DNA of 64,000 bases from Acuticoccus sediminis (GCF_003258595.1 NZ_QHHQ01000011.1:1-64000), one strand, 5' to 3'; positions 42,339 through 51,337 are shown, numbered from the stretch's first letter. The notes: a model not told the origin generated them from the letters alone. Numbers and translations: made by a program.

Positions 42339-43256
42339 ATGATCGTGATCGACGAAACCGAGGCCCGCGCGCGGGTTAGCCTGATCGATGCCGTGGAGGC
42401 CGTCGAGGCGTCCTTCCGCGACCTCGCCAACGGCAAGGCGCGTCTCTTCCCCACCGTGCGTGAGGGCGTGGCGGCCGGGCGAGGCACCTTCGGCGTAAAG
42501 TCCGCGGAGCTGTCCTCCGCTGGCATCGTCGGCCTGAAGGCGGGCGGCTACTGGCCCGGCAACATGGAGCACCCGGGGCGGCCGGACAATCACCAGTCCA
42601 CCACCCTCGTCTTCGAGCGCGATACGGGCCGGCCGATCGGCGCCGTGGCAGCCAACTGGCTGACCGAGGCGCGCACCGCCGCAGTCGGAGCCATCGCGAT
42701 CCGCGCGCTCTCGCGTGAAGACGCGACGACCTTGTCGATCATCGGAACCGGCAAGCAATCGGCCAGTCAGGTCGAGGCGGCGCTCCTGGCCCGGCCGTTT
42801 TCGCGGATCCTCCTCTCGGGCCGACACGCCGAGGGTATCGAGGATCTGCGCATCCGCCTTGAAGCGCGTGGAATCGCGGCGGAGGCCGCCTCGCCGGAGG
42901 ATGCGGTGCGCGCGGCAGATGTTCTCATCACAATCACCCCGGCGACGGCACCCCTGTTCCCCGCCGATTGGGTCCGCCCCGGAACCCATGTGAATGCGAT
43001 GGGCGCCGACACGCGCGGCAAACGCGAGCTCAACCCCGCATTGATCAAAGGTGCCCGGCTCGTGGTCGACAGCATCGAGCAATCCACCACGCTCGGTGAG
43101 ATGGAGGGTGTGCCCGAAGCCGAAGCCGTGCTTCTCGGCGACCTTCTCGCGGGCAAGGTCACCGGCCGCGAAAGCGCACGGCAACGCACGATCTTCGACA
43201 GCACCGGCCTCGCGATCCAGGACCTCTGCGTCGCCGCCCGCGCCCTTGGCCACTGA
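42339..43256 (+). CDS. Ornithine cyclodeaminase/mu-crystallin-family enzyme (305 aa)
   Basis: The start at 42339 (MIVIDETEARARVSL) fits the family; GTG 42309 would add ten unconserved residues. Conserved parts include LFPTVREG, GLKAGGYWPGN, the NAD(P)-binding GTGKQSASQVEAALLAR and a substrate lysine in GVKSAE. Relatives are ornithine cyclodeaminase, alanine dehydrogenase (AlaDH) and pyrroline-2-carboxylate reductases. It belongs to the GntR-controlled operon (87 bases after the hydrolase) and presumably handles an amino or imino acid released by it. Confidence 0.87.
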   Translation: MIVIDETEARARVSLIDAVEAVEASFRDLANGKARLFPTVREGVAAGRGTFGVKSAELSSAGIVGLKAGGYWPGNMEHPGRPDNHQSTTLVFERDTGRPIGAVAANWLTEARTAAVGAIAIRALSREDATTLSIIGTGKQSASQVEAALLARPFSRILLSGRHAEGIEDLRIRLEARGIAAEAASPEDAVRAADVLITITPATAPLFPADWVRPGTHVNAMGADTRGKRELNPALIKGARLVVDSIEQSTTLGEMEGVPEAEAVLLGDLLAGKVTGRESARQRTIFDSTGLAIQDLCVAARALGH

Positions 43257-43310
43257 TCGAGGGAAGGCCGGGATAGCCTTGATCGGTTCGTGGAGTTAAC
43301 CGAGCCGCTA

Positions 43311-43329
43311 AGGCGCATATTCTGCGCCT
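43311..43329 (+). terminator. Possible terminator hairpin after the operon
   Basis: A 7-bp stem (AGGCGCA/TGCGCCT) with a 5-base loop lies 55 bases after the cyclodeaminase stop. No T-run follows, so strength is doubtful. Confidence 0.4.
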
Positions 43330-43541
43330 CCGTCAAGACCGGGCAACCTGTGCTCGGGTCCTGAACCCCCCGGCGGACCTCTGGCGCAGACGGTATCGGT
43401 TCAACTGGGCAGGGCGCCGGATGGGCGAATCCGCCACGCACGGCTTTCCAAACCAGCGCGCCGCTCCAGATCCGTGCTATTGCACCGGACTGACACACGA
43501 GCACTTCCTGCCCCGGCCCGACCGCGGCCACCGGACACACC

Positions 43542-44924
43542 TTGATGGACCTTATCGACAAGAGGATCGCCCCCGCCGGCGAGGAGGAGCGGGACGGGCT
43601 GCCCGCGCCGCGGCGCTACTACGCGATGGCCGCCGTCTGGCTCGCCCTCGTCATGGCGGTGCTCGACAGCGCCATCGCCAACATCGCGCTGCCGACGATC
43701 GCAGCGGAAGTCGGCGCGGATCCGGCCCAGTCCGTCTGGATCATCAATGCCTACCAGATCGCCATCATCATGCTGCTGCTGCCGCTGGCCGCCCTCGGCG
43801 AGATCATCGGCTATCGCCGTGTCTTCGCGGCCGGGCTCATCATATTCGTCGTCGCGTCCGTCGGCTGCGTCGCGAGCGACTCGCTCGGCGCGTTGACGGC
43901 CTGGCGGTTCGTCGAGGGCGTCGGCGCGAGTGCGATCATGGCGATCAACGGCGCCCTGCTCCGCCTCGTCTGGCCGCATCGCCTCCTGTCCCGCGGCATC
44001 GGCTGGAACGCGACGATCGTGGCGATCTCGGCGGCGGCCGGGCCGACAGTGGCGGCTGCGGTGCTGTCCCTCGGCTCGTGGCGCTGGCTGTTCGCGATCA
44101 ACGTGCCGATCGGTCTCGCAGCGCTCGCCATCGGCCTCTATTTCCTGCCGGCGAGCGAGCGCTCCGGACGGCCGTTCGACTGGGCCTCCGGCGTCCTCAG
44201 CGCCATCGCCTTCGGCGCGCTGTTCCTCGCCGTCGGCGACGTGACGGGCGGACACGTCGGCAGCCGTACGCTCGCCGACCTCGCCATCGGTCTCGCGGCC
44301 GGGTTCGCGGTCATCTGGCTGTCGCGGCGGTCGGTCGCGCCGATCATCCCGCTCGACCTCATCCGCATCCCGTTGCTCCTCCGAAGCTACGGGACGTCCG
44401 TGTTCGCCTTCGCGGCGCAGATGATCGGCCTCGTGGCGCTGCCGTTCTATCTCGGACACCGGTTCGGCTTCTCGCACGTCACGGTGGGCCTCGTCGTCAC
44501 CGCGATCCCGATCGGGACGATGGTCGCGGCGCCGCTGTCGGCGCGCCTTCTCGATAGGATCTCCGCCGCCACGCTCGGCGCGGCGGGGCTCATCCTTCTG
44601 GCCGCGGCCTATCTCGCCGTCGCCGGGCTCTCGTCCGCGGCGCTCATCGCCGCCTGCATGTGGATCGTCGGCTTCGGCTTCGGGCTGATGCAGACGCCGA
44701 ACAACCGCGTGATGCTCGGCGAGGCGCCCTGGCGCCGGAGCGGAGCGGCGGCCGGGATGCTCGCAATGTCCCGCCTGACGGGTCAGACTCTCGGCGCGAT
44801 CGTGACGGCGCTCTGCCTTCGGGTGTGGGGCACGTCCTCGGTCGCGCCCTTCCTCGTCGCGGCGGCCTTCGGCCTCGTGTCGGCCGCCTTCAGCGCGACA
44901 CGCAGAGGCCGCACCGCGGGGTAG
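43542..44924 (+). CDS. MFS transporter, DHA2 (14-TMS drug:H+ antiporter) family (460 aa)
   Basis: The N-terminal helix AVWLALVMAVLDSAIANIALPTIA has the DHA2 motif with the buried Asp. About 14 hydrophobic segments follow, with motif A-like GEIIGYRR and motif C-like helix GWNATIVAISAAAGPTVAAAV. It would export a drug or metabolite across the inner membrane. The gene stands alone, with no TetR or MarR repressor next to it. It lies between two catabolic units. Confidence 0.92.
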   Translation: MMDLIDKRIAPAGEEERDGLPAPRRYYAMAAVWLALVMAVLDSAIANIALPTIAAEVGADPAQSVWIINAYQIAIIMLLLPLAALGEIIGYRRVFAAGLIIFVVASVGCVASDSLGALTAWRFVEGVGASAIMAINGALLRLVWPHRLLSRGIGWNATIVAISAAAGPTVAAAVLSLGSWRWLFAINVPIGLAALAIGLYFLPASERSGRPFDWASGVLSAIAFGALFLAVGDVTGGHVGSRTLADLAIGLAAGFAVIWLSRRSVAPIIPLDLIRIPLLLRSYGTSVFAFAAQMIGLVALPFYLGHRFGFSHVTVGLVVTAIPIGTMVAAPLSARLLDRISAATLGAAGLILLAAAYLAVAGLSSAALIAACMWIVGFGFGLMQTPNNRVMLGEAPWRRSGAAAGMLAMSRLTGQTLGAIVTALCLRVWGTSSVAPFLVAAAFGLVSAAFSATRRGRTAG

Positions 44925-45012
44925 GCACGCGCTCCGAAGGCTGCGCTGCGACCCGCCGCGTCGGCCCCGGCCGGCGGTTCCCGGCCGCAGCGAGCGTGGT
45001 GGCCCGGGCCGA

Positions 45013-46293
45013 TCAGTAGCCCATCGCCCGGGGCAGCGCGGTGACGAGGCCCGGGAAGACGATGCAGAGCGCGAGAAGCGCGTACATCGCGAGGATGAAC
45101 GGCCAGCTCTCGCGCACCAGCGTCCCCATGTCGACCTTGGTGATCCCGCAGACGACGAAGAGGATCACGCCGACCGGCGGCGTCAGCATGCCGATCACGA
45201 GATTCAGGACGAACAGGAAGCCGAAGTGCAGCGGGTCGATCCCGTACTGGACCGCGATCGGGTGGAAGAGCGGCACCAGCATGATGTAGGCCGCGTTCGA
45301 TTCCAGGAACATGCCCACCACCAGGAGCATCGCCGCGATCAGCCACAGGAAGGCGAACGGGTCCCTGGTGATCCCTCCGACCAGACCTGCGAGCTTCAGC
45401 GGGAGCATGTCGATGGTGAAGAGGAACGTCACCGTGGAGGCGAATGCGATCATCGCGCCGACCACCGCCGTGGTCTTCGCCGCCGTCACGATGACGTCCG
45501 GAAGGTCGGCGAGCCGGAGCTGACGCGTCACGCAGAAGCCGAGGAAGAGCGCGTAGCAGCAGCCGACGGCGGCCCCCTCCGTCGGCGTGAAGGCGCCGCC
45601 CACGATACCGCCGATCACAAGGATCGGCAGAAGGATCACGAGGCCGTTGCGCTTCAGCTGCCGGGCGATGTTGGCAAGCGACACCGGCGCGCCGGTGACC
45701 GGATAGCCGCGCCGCCAGGAGATCAGCGAGCACAGCGCCATCAGCGCCGCGAAGAGGATCAGCCCCGGCACCACGCCCGCCATGAAGAGCCCGCCGACCG
45801 AAACGCTGGACCCGGCCATGTAGGCGTAGACGATCATCGCGCCCGACGGCGGGATGATCGGCCCGAGGTTGGCGGCGGCGGCGACGATGCCGGCCGAAAA
45901 GCCGAGCCCGTATTCCTTCTTCAGCGACGGCACCAGTGTGGAGGACAGCGCGGAGGCGTCGGCGACGGCAGCGCCCGAGACCGAGGCGAGGCCGGCGCCC
46001 GAGACGATCGCGACCTGGGCGAGCCCGCCGCGCATGCGCCCGATGAAGGCGTTCGCGAGGTCGACCAGGCGGTCCATGATCCCCGCCTTCAGCATCAGCT
46101 CTCCGGTCAGCATGAAGAGCGGGATGGACATCAGCGGGAAGGAATCGACCGCGTTCATCAGCCGGGTCGGCAGGATCGCGAGGTCGAAGTCCGCGATCAG
46201 AAGGCCGGCGAGCGCCGAGACGCCGAGCGCGAAGGCGAGCGGCATCCCGAGGATGGCGAGGCCGAGGAAGGCGGCGATCACGACGAGGCTCAT
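45013..46293 (-). CDS. TRAP transporter large permease, DctM type (426 aa)
   Basis: The start at 46293 overlaps the small permease stop (ATGA). About 12 membrane helices are seen. Hallmarks are SIPLFMLTGELM, GLASVSGAAVADASALSSTLVP, NLGPIIPPSGAMIVYAY and NLVIGMLTPPVGVILFV. It uses a sodium or proton gradient, with a periplasmic binding protein, to import organic acids. It is the last gene of a three-gene operon (46837, 46290, 45013) divergent from a LysR gene. Confidence 0.95.
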   Translation of the reverse strand: MSLVVIAAFLGLAILGMPLAFALGVSALAGLLIADFDLAILPTRLMNAVDSFPLMSIPLFMLTGELMLKAGIMDRLVDLANAFIGRMRGGLAQVAIVSGAGLASVSGAAVADASALSSTLVPSLKKEYGLGFSAGIVAAAANLGPIIPPSGAMIVYAYMAGSSVSVGGLFMAGVVPGLILFAALMALCSLISWRRGYPVTGAPVSLANIARQLKRNGLVILLPILVIGGIVGGAFTPTEGAAVGCCYALFLGFCVTRQLRLADLPDVIVTAAKTTAVVGAMIAFASTVTFLFTIDMLPLKLAGLVGGITRDPFAFLWLIAAMLLVVGMFLESNAAYIMLVPLFHPIAVQYGIDPLHFGFLFVLNLVIGMLTPPVGVILFVVCGITKVDMGTLVRESWPFILAMYALLALCIVFPGLVTALPRAMGY

Positions 46294-46811
46294 GAGGGCT
46301 GCTCCAGGATGGCGTCGCCTTCGGGCGGAACGAGCGTAGCGGTCGCCGTCGGCCAGATCGCCTCGGCGAGGAGGTGCAGCGCCGTATGGAGGGCGCTGAC
46401 GATGACGGGGACGAAGAAGACGCTGGACGTGACGTCGAGCGATCCGAGCCGCTCCGACCAGGTGGCGTCCGCGACACGGATCGCGGTCGCGAAGACGACG
46501 AGGAGCATCCCGGCCGCCAGAAGCGCGAGGAGCCGGGCGAGGCCGTCTCGCAGGGGTGCGGGCAAGCGGCTCACCAGGATGTCGATCCCGACGTGCGCCC
46601 TGTCCCGCAGGCCCAGCGGAATAGCGAGGAAGACCGTGGCGACGAAGGCGAGGCGCGAGACTTCCTCGGCCCAGTCGATCGAGGAGTTGAGGAGGTAGCG
46701 CATCCCGACCTGGGCCGAGACCACGGTCACCATCACGGCGACGCATCCGATGACGAGGAGGCGGACACCGGTGTCGATGCCCGCCAGAACCCCGAGCGCG
46801 ATCCGCTTCAT
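46290..46811 (-). CDS. TRAP transporter small permease, DctQ type (173 aa)
   Basis: ATG 46811 is chosen over GTG 46820. Four hydrophobic helices and the conserved segment between helices 1 and 2 (RYLLNSSIDWAEEVSRLAF, then FLAIPLGLRDRAHVGIDI) are characteristic. Length is normal. It is coupled to the large permease and lies 25 bases after the binding-protein gene. Confidence 0.93.
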   Translation of the reverse strand: MKRIALGVLAGIDTGVRLLVIGCVAVMVTVVSAQVGMRYLLNSSIDWAEEVSRLAFVATVFLAIPLGLRDRAHVGIDILVSRLPAPLRDGLARLLALLAAGMLLVVFATAIRVADATWSERLGSLDVTSSVFFVPVIVSALHTALHLLAEAIWPTATATLVPPEGDAILEQPS

Positions 46812-46836
46812 GCCCGCCACGGACCCCGCCTCGCCG

Positions 46837-47820
46837 TTACTGGCCGACCGCGGGGCTGCCGAGCAGGCTGGCGATCTCCGGCGAGAGCTTGGACTTGGCG
46901 TCCGCGGCGACCGGCGCGGTCGTCTCCCGCAGGGCCGCGGCGAACTCCGGCGACACTTCCGTGTAGGTCATGCCGTCGGCGATCAGCTTGTCCAGCGCCG
47001 CAGCGTCCTGCTCGGCGGCGAGCTCGCGCTGGAAGGCGATCGCCTTGCCCATCGCGTCGCGGATCGCGGCCTGTGTCTCGGGATCCATCGCCTCGAACTT
47101 CTTGCGGTTGGCGACGACGGAGATGAAGTCGAAGAAGTGGTTGGTGTTGGAGACGTACTTCTGCACCTCGGCGTAGCCGGCGACGTTGATGATGGCGAAC
47201 GGGTTCTCCTGCCCGTCGATGACCCCCTGCTCGAGCGCGGAGTACAGCTCCTTCACGTCCATCGCGACCGGGTTGGCGCCGAGCGCGCGGAAGGTGGCGA
47301 GGTGGGTCTCGTTGGGCTGCAGGCGGATCTTCAGGCCGTCGATGTCCGCGACGGAGGCCACCGGACGCACGTTGTTGGTTAGCTGGCGGAAGCCGAGTTC
47401 CATGTAGCCGAGCGAGAGCATGCCCTCGTCGGCGAGCTTGCCGTCGATCGCCTCCCCGACCGGGCCGTCGACGACGGCGAAGGCGTCCGCTCGGTCGGCG
47501 AACTGGAAGGGCAGCGAGATGGCTGCGAGATCCGGAACCGTGCGGCTGAGGTAGGCCGAGCCGACCCAGATGATCTCGACCGCGCCGAGCTTGACGGCCT
47601 GCACGTTCTCGGCCGCGCCGCCGAGCTGCTGGGCGGGGAAGACGTCGACGGTGACGGCGCCGTTGGTGGCCGCCTCGAGCTCCTTCTTGAAGACCTCCAT
47701 GGCGAGGCTGGAGGAATGCTCGGTGGCGAAGTTGCCGGCGACGCGGATGGTCTCGGCGTGCGCAGTAAACGTCAGCGCCGCGAGCGCGCCGGCGACGACG
47801 GGAAGAAGCATCTTGTTCAT
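46837..47820 (-). CDS. TRAP transporter substrate-binding protein, DctP type (327 aa)
   Basis: A signal peptide (1-22, LLPVVAGALAALTFTAHA) precedes a DctP fold with EVFKKELEAATNGAVTVDVFPAQQLGG, then GLKIRLQPNETHLATFRALGANPVAMD and the ALEQGVIDGQENPF motif. The conserved Arg in GLKIR binds carboxylate ligands in this family. It is divergent from a LysR gene at 47979, with a repeated 18-bp motif between them. The ligand is unknown. Confidence 0.94.
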   Translation of the reverse strand: MNKMLLPVVAGALAALTFTAHAETIRVAGNFATEHSSSLAMEVFKKELEAATNGAVTVDVFPAQQLGGAAENVQAVKLGAVEIIWVGSAYLSRTVPDLAAISLPFQFADRADAFAVVDGPVGEAIDGKLADEGMLSLGYMELGFRQLTNNVRPVASVADIDGLKIRLQPNETHLATFRALGANPVAMDVKELYSALEQGVIDGQENPFAIINVAGYAEVQKYVSNTNHFFDFISVVANRKKFEAMDPETQAAIRDAMGKAIAFQRELAAEQDAAALDKLIADGMTYTEVSPEFAAALRETTAPVAADAKSKLSPEIASLLGSPAVGQ

Positions 47821-47931
47821 GGGTTCTACCTCGGCGGTTCCCTATGGGACGGTGACGTTCCGGTCGCGGTCCGACGTCGGCCGCGGATCATTTCGATGGA
47901 TTGAAGTTGCCGTGTCCGGGCATTGCCATCC

Positions 47932-47949
47932 ATGACAAAATTGGAGACG
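47932..47949. promoter_or_regulatory. 18-bp shared motif, copy 1
   Basis: ATGACAAAATTGGAGACG lies between the divergent DctP and LysR genes, 30 bases before the LysR start. It matches 16 of 18 bases with a minus-strand copy at 48968-48985 in front of uraD. It is probably a site for the LysR protein. Confidence 0.55.
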
Positions 47950-47978
47950 CTGCGTACGGAAAATTAGAACGGTGCGCG

Positions 47979-48935
47979 ATGGCTCTTCACCTCGTTCCCC
48001 GCGGAATTCTCTACATCGAGGCGGTTGCCGCGGCCGGCTCCATCCAGGCCGCATCGCGGGAGATCGGCATCTCCGCGTCCGCGATCGACCGCCAGATCGT
48101 GCTGCTGGAGGACAAGCTCGGCGTGCAGCTCTTCGAGCGGCAGACAGGCGGCATGGCGCTGAGCCCGGCCGGCGAGAGCTTCCTCGTCCTCGCCCGGCGC
48201 TGGCGCGCGGACGAACGGCGCATCTGGTCCGATATCAAGCAGATGCAGGGCTCGGAAGTCGGCCACGTCCGCCTCGCGGCGATGGACTCCATGGTCAACG
48301 GCGTCGTCCCGCGGATCCTGAGCGCGGTGTTCGAGCGCTTCCCGAAGCTGCAGATCGACGTCGAGGTGATGCCCCCCGACGGAGTCCCGGACGCACTCAC
48401 CGAGGGCGAGATCGACCTCGCCATCGCCTTCAACGTGCGCCCGAACCGCGACCTGCACACCGTGTGGAGCGAGACGCTGCCGCTCGGCTGCGTGGTGTCG
48501 CCCGGCCACCCGCTGGCATCCGAGCCGGACACGACGCTGAAGGAGGCGACGCGCCACGCGATCGTCCTGCAGAGCCACGCCCTCGCGATCCGCCGGATCC
48601 TGGAAGCCCGGCACGGCTGGATGTTCTCCGAGGGCGGGCCGCCGGTCGCGACGAACTCGCTCCAGCTCGTGAAGCATCTGGCCGCGGCGGGCACCCACGT
48701 CGCGATCACGTCCGAACTCGACGCCGCGCCGGAGATCCTCGACGGGCACCTCGTCTTCGTGCCGGTGTCCGACCGGACCGCCTCGCCGCAGTCGGTCGCG
48801 CTCGTCATCAGCACGCGGCGCAGCCTGCCGCGCGTCAGCCGGATCGCGAGCGAGATCGTCGAACGCGTCCTGAGCGACATGCTGGCGGAGGTGCGCGCCC
48901 GGCGGATGGCGGCGACCGGTGCCGCCCCGGCGTGA
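47979..48935 (+). CDS. LysR-family transcriptional regulator (318 aa)
   Basis: ATG 47979 begins MALHLVPRGILYIEAVAAAG, the normal LysR N-terminus; the frame's upstream codons overlap the operator region. The helix-turn-helix is SIQAASREIGISASAIDRQIVLLED. The effector domain starts at about 92 (GHVRLAAMDSMVNGVVPRIL). The gene is flanked on both sides by copies of the same 18-bp motif, consistent with control of both the TRAP operon and uraD. Confidence 0.93.
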   Translation: MALHLVPRGILYIEAVAAAGSIQAASREIGISASAIDRQIVLLEDKLGVQLFERQTGGMALSPAGESFLVLARRWRADERRIWSDIKQMQGSEVGHVRLAAMDSMVNGVVPRILSAVFERFPKLQIDVEVMPPDGVPDALTEGEIDLAIAFNVRPNRDLHTVWSETLPLGCVVSPGHPLASEPDTTLKEATRHAIVLQSHALAIRRILEARHGWMFSEGGPPVATNSLQLVKHLAAAGTHVAITSELDAAPEILDGHLVFVPVSDRTASPQSVALVISTRRSLPRVSRIASEIVERVLSDMLAEVRARRMAATGAAPA

Positions 48936-48967
48936 GTCCGCCGGCCATTCGAATTTCTCGAACGGCA

Positions 48968-48985
48968 CGTCGCCGATTTTGTCAT
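48968..48985 (-). promoter_or_regulatory. 18-bp shared motif, copy 2
   Basis: On the minus strand this reads ATGACAAAATCGGCGACG, differing from the 47932 copy at two positions. It lies 57 bases before the uraD start. Confidence 0.55.
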
Positions 48986-49041
48986 AGTTGAGAACATGAG
49001 AGACCCGTAGCCTCGCGCTCCATTCAGACGAAAGAGCGCCG

Positions 49042-49614
49042 ATGCCGACGGACGGGATCACTCTTGGAGCCATCAACGAGGCGGACGATGCGGCGGCCGC
49101 CGGGATGATCGTGCCGTTCATCGAACGCTCCCCGCTGCTCGCCGCGCGCGTCGCACGACGCCGGCCCTTCCGCGATCCGGACGCACTCGCGGAGGCGGTG
49201 CGCGTGGAGATCGGAGCGCTGTCGCATGACGAGCTCGTCGCCGTCCTCCGCGGTCACCCGGAACTCGCCCCGCCCGCGCCGGAGGCGATGACGTCGCACT
49301 CGCAGAGCGAGCAGGGGCGGCTCGGCCTTTTCGTCCCCGATGGGGAGGTGCGCAGCCGTCTCGCCGAACTCAACCGGATCTATCGCGAGAAATTCGGATT
49401 TCCGTTCATCGTCGCGCTGGTGCGCCACCCCGATCTCGCTTCGGTGCTCGCCGCCTTCACTGTCCGTCTGTCGTCGACCGCGGAGGAGGAGATGGCGGCA
49501 GCGCGTGACGAGATCGCCGCCGTCAGCCGCAGCCGCATCCTCGCCGCGCTCGGACCCGGCGACGATCAGGCGCCGGAGCCTCCTTCTTTCGCGGCGCAAT
49601 CAGCCCTCGGCTGA
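49042..49614 (+). CDS. uraD: 2-oxo-4-hydroxy-4-carboxy-5-ureidoimidazoline (OHCU) decarboxylase
   Basis: The 190-residue product has the UraD features: VPFIERSPLLAARVARRRPF near the start, HDELVAVLRGHPEL (the region with the catalytic histidine), SQSEQGRLG and NRIYREKFGFPFIVAL. UraD turns OHCU into S-allantoin, the last step from urate. No uricase, HIU hydrolase or allantoinase gene is in the window, so either they lie elsewhere or the enzyme is used outside a full urate pathway. Confidence 0.88.
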   Translation: MPTDGITLGAINEADDAAAAGMIVPFIERSPLLAARVARRRPFRDPDALAEAVRVEIGALSHDELVAVLRGHPELAPPAPEAMTSHSQSEQGRLGLFVPDGEVRSRLAELNRIYREKFGFPFIVALVRHPDLASVLAAFTVRLSSTAEEEMAAARDEIAAVSRSRILAALGPGDDQAPEPPSFAAQSALG

Positions 49615-49648
49615 TCGGGCCGGCGCCCGCTCGCCGACCGGCCGTGGC

Positions 49649-50536
49649 TTAGGCTGCCGCCATGGCCTCGCGGATGGTGGCGGCGCTGGCCGGACGCCGG
49701 CCGCTCGAAACGATCCTGCGGACCATCGCCTCCACGTAGTCGAGATTGCTCCGTCCGGTCCCGAAGGGCGCGTCCTCGAGACCGACCCGCAGGCCCCCTC
49801 CCCGCTCCATCGCCAGCTCGGCGAGCGGGTCGATGTCCACGCCGAGGCCCGCGACCATCCACCGGCTCCCCGGCGCCTCCTCTGCGAGGAGCGCAAGATA
49901 GGCGTCGAGCGCGTAACCCTTCGGCGGAAATCCGAAGGTGAACTCGTCCGAGAACATGAACCGGTAGAGCGGGGCGGGCATCCCCGGCCGCTGCCGCGCC
50001 GCCGCCGCGCCCAGCCTGAGGAACCCCGGCTCGTAGATCGCGTAGCTCGGGTGGAAGCGCTTGGTGTCGGCCAGCGACAGGCCCTCGTCGATGTCGGCGA
50101 AGTCGTTGCGGTAGACGAAGCCGCCCCTCCCGCCCTCGATGTCGCGGTAGCGGGCGAGGTTGGCCGTCCCGGGATCGACCACGGACCACTCGATGAGTCC
50201 CTCGTCCGCCAGCCGGGAGACGGCAGCGAAGCGCCCGGCCGCCCCGCCCTCGATCGCGACCCCCTTGTCGCCCGCCAGCGGGATCGAGGGATAGACGATC
50301 ACGTCGACCTTCGCGCGGATCCCCTCGAAGATCGCGGCGTAGATCTCCCAGTCGTCCTTTTGCAGCCCGGTAGAAGCATCGTAGGCGTGAAGGTGGATGA
50401 CGGCCGCCCCCGCCTCGGCGCAGGCGATCCCCTCGGCCACGATCTCCGCGATGGTGACCGGAATTCCCGGCTGGCGGTGCCTGCCCCACGGCCCGTTGAG
50501 CGCGGCCTCGAGCCACACGTCGTTCGTCGCTTCCAT
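49649..50536 (-). CDS. BKACE-family (3-keto-5-aminohexanoate cleavage-like) enzyme (295 aa)
   Basis: The opening DVWLEAALNGPWGRHRQPGIPVT, then AGAAVIHLHAYDASTG (H48 and H50, the zinc ligands) and GLEDAPFGTGRSNLDYVEA fit the beta-keto acid cleavage enzymes. They transfer acetyl-CoA onto a beta-keto acid to give acetoacetate and a new acyl-CoA. The usual HxHxR reads HLHAYD here, a change near the active site. It is convergent with uraD. The substrate is unknown; acetoacetyl products could feed the HMG-CoA lyase/CoA-transferase genes nearby. Confidence 0.85.
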   Translation of the reverse strand: MEATNDVWLEAALNGPWGRHRQPGIPVTIAEIVAEGIACAEAGAAVIHLHAYDASTGLQKDDWEIYAAIFEGIRAKVDVIVYPSIPLAGDKGVAIEGGAAGRFAAVSRLADEGLIEWSVVDPGTANLARYRDIEGGRGGFVYRNDFADIDEGLSLADTKRFHPSYAIYEPGFLRLGAAAARQRPGMPAPLYRFMFSDEFTFGFPPKGYALDAYLALLAEEAPGSRWMVAGLGVDIDPLAELAMERGGGLRVGLEDAPFGTGRSNLDYVEAMVRRIVSSGRRPASAATIREAMAAA

Positions 50537-50648
50537 CTTTCGCCCTGGGATCTTTCCGCCCCAGCCTCCCCGAAACGACGGGAGGGTAACCGGTGAACGA
50601 CCCCGACGCGAGCGTGCCTCCCCCTCACCAGGCGCCGGACGGAGGCGG

Positions 50649-50942
50649 CTACTGCGTCCAGTCCTGGCCGGCGAAGTAGACGCGGACGATGCGCAGCTCG
50701 TCGTCGGCGAACTCCGCCAGGACCGTGGCCTGACGGCGGTAGCCGAAGGTCCGGAAGGCGGTATGGACGGGGTGCGCGGTCCCGAGCTGGGCGCCCCGCG
50801 CCGCGCACCCCTCCAGCCAGTCGAGGAAGGCATCCGACCAGTCGAGCGCGAAGGCACGGCCGCGGGCATGCGCCAGCACGCGGCCCCAGCGGGCGATATC
50901 CTCGATGGCCTCGTCGGTGAGGACGAGGCGGCGCGCCTTCAT
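50649..50942 (-). CDS. parE: ParE/RelE-family toxin (97 aa)
   Basis: The product has the compact RelE/ParE pattern: ARRLVLTDEAIEDIARWGRVLAHARG at the start and HTAFRTFGYRRQATVLAEFADDELRIVRVYFAGQDW at the end. It overlaps the antitoxin gene by four bases. ParE toxins inhibit DNA gyrase, whereas RelE toxins cleave mRNA; the partner's type points to ParE. The pair likely stabilises the replicon. Confidence 0.9.
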   Translation of the reverse strand: MKARRLVLTDEAIEDIARWGRVLAHARGRAFALDWSDAFLDWLEGCAARGAQLGTAHPVHTAFRTFGYRRQATVLAEFADDELRIVRVYFAGQDWTQ

Positions 50943-51181
50943 TCCGCGATCGCTGCCCGGATCCGCCGCCGCGCCGCGTCAGCGCCGGTCAGCGTGGCGC
51001 CGGCGCGATAGCGTGCGATATCGGCGTCGATCTGCTTCAGGTCGGGCCCGGTCGGCCGATCCAGAAACTCCCGCAGCGCCGCTCGCACGACCTCGGACAC
51101 GGAGGCATAGTCCCCGCTCGCCAGCTCGGCTTCGATGGCGGCGGCGTGCTGGTCGGTCAGGCTGATACTGACGTTCTTCAT
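50939..51181 (-). CDS. parD: ParD-family antitoxin (80 aa)
   Basis: The start at 51181 gives MKNVSISLTDQHAAAIEAEL, followed by SGDYASVSEVVRAALREF, the ribbon-helix-helix of ParD antitoxins. An acidic/charged toxin-binding tail ends in RRRIRAAIAE. The product should bind ParE and repress its own promoter. The gene precedes and overlaps the toxin gene, the usual order. Confidence 0.92.
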   Translation of the reverse strand: MKNVSISLTDQHAAAIEAELASGDYASVSEVVRAALREFLDRPTGPDLKQIDADIARYRAGATLTGADAARRRIRAAIAE

Positions 51182-51337
51182 GGCCAAGCCACTCACATTT
51201 ACTACGATAAAATAGCATGCGAAGGGCTGTCGTCCAAGGTCCGGCGGACCACCCCGCCGGTAGCGTGGCCGTCCGCCATGGTCCCCTTGGATGTCCGCGA
51301 GACGGCAGGACCTCGCCCCGCCGTCCGAAATCAGGCG

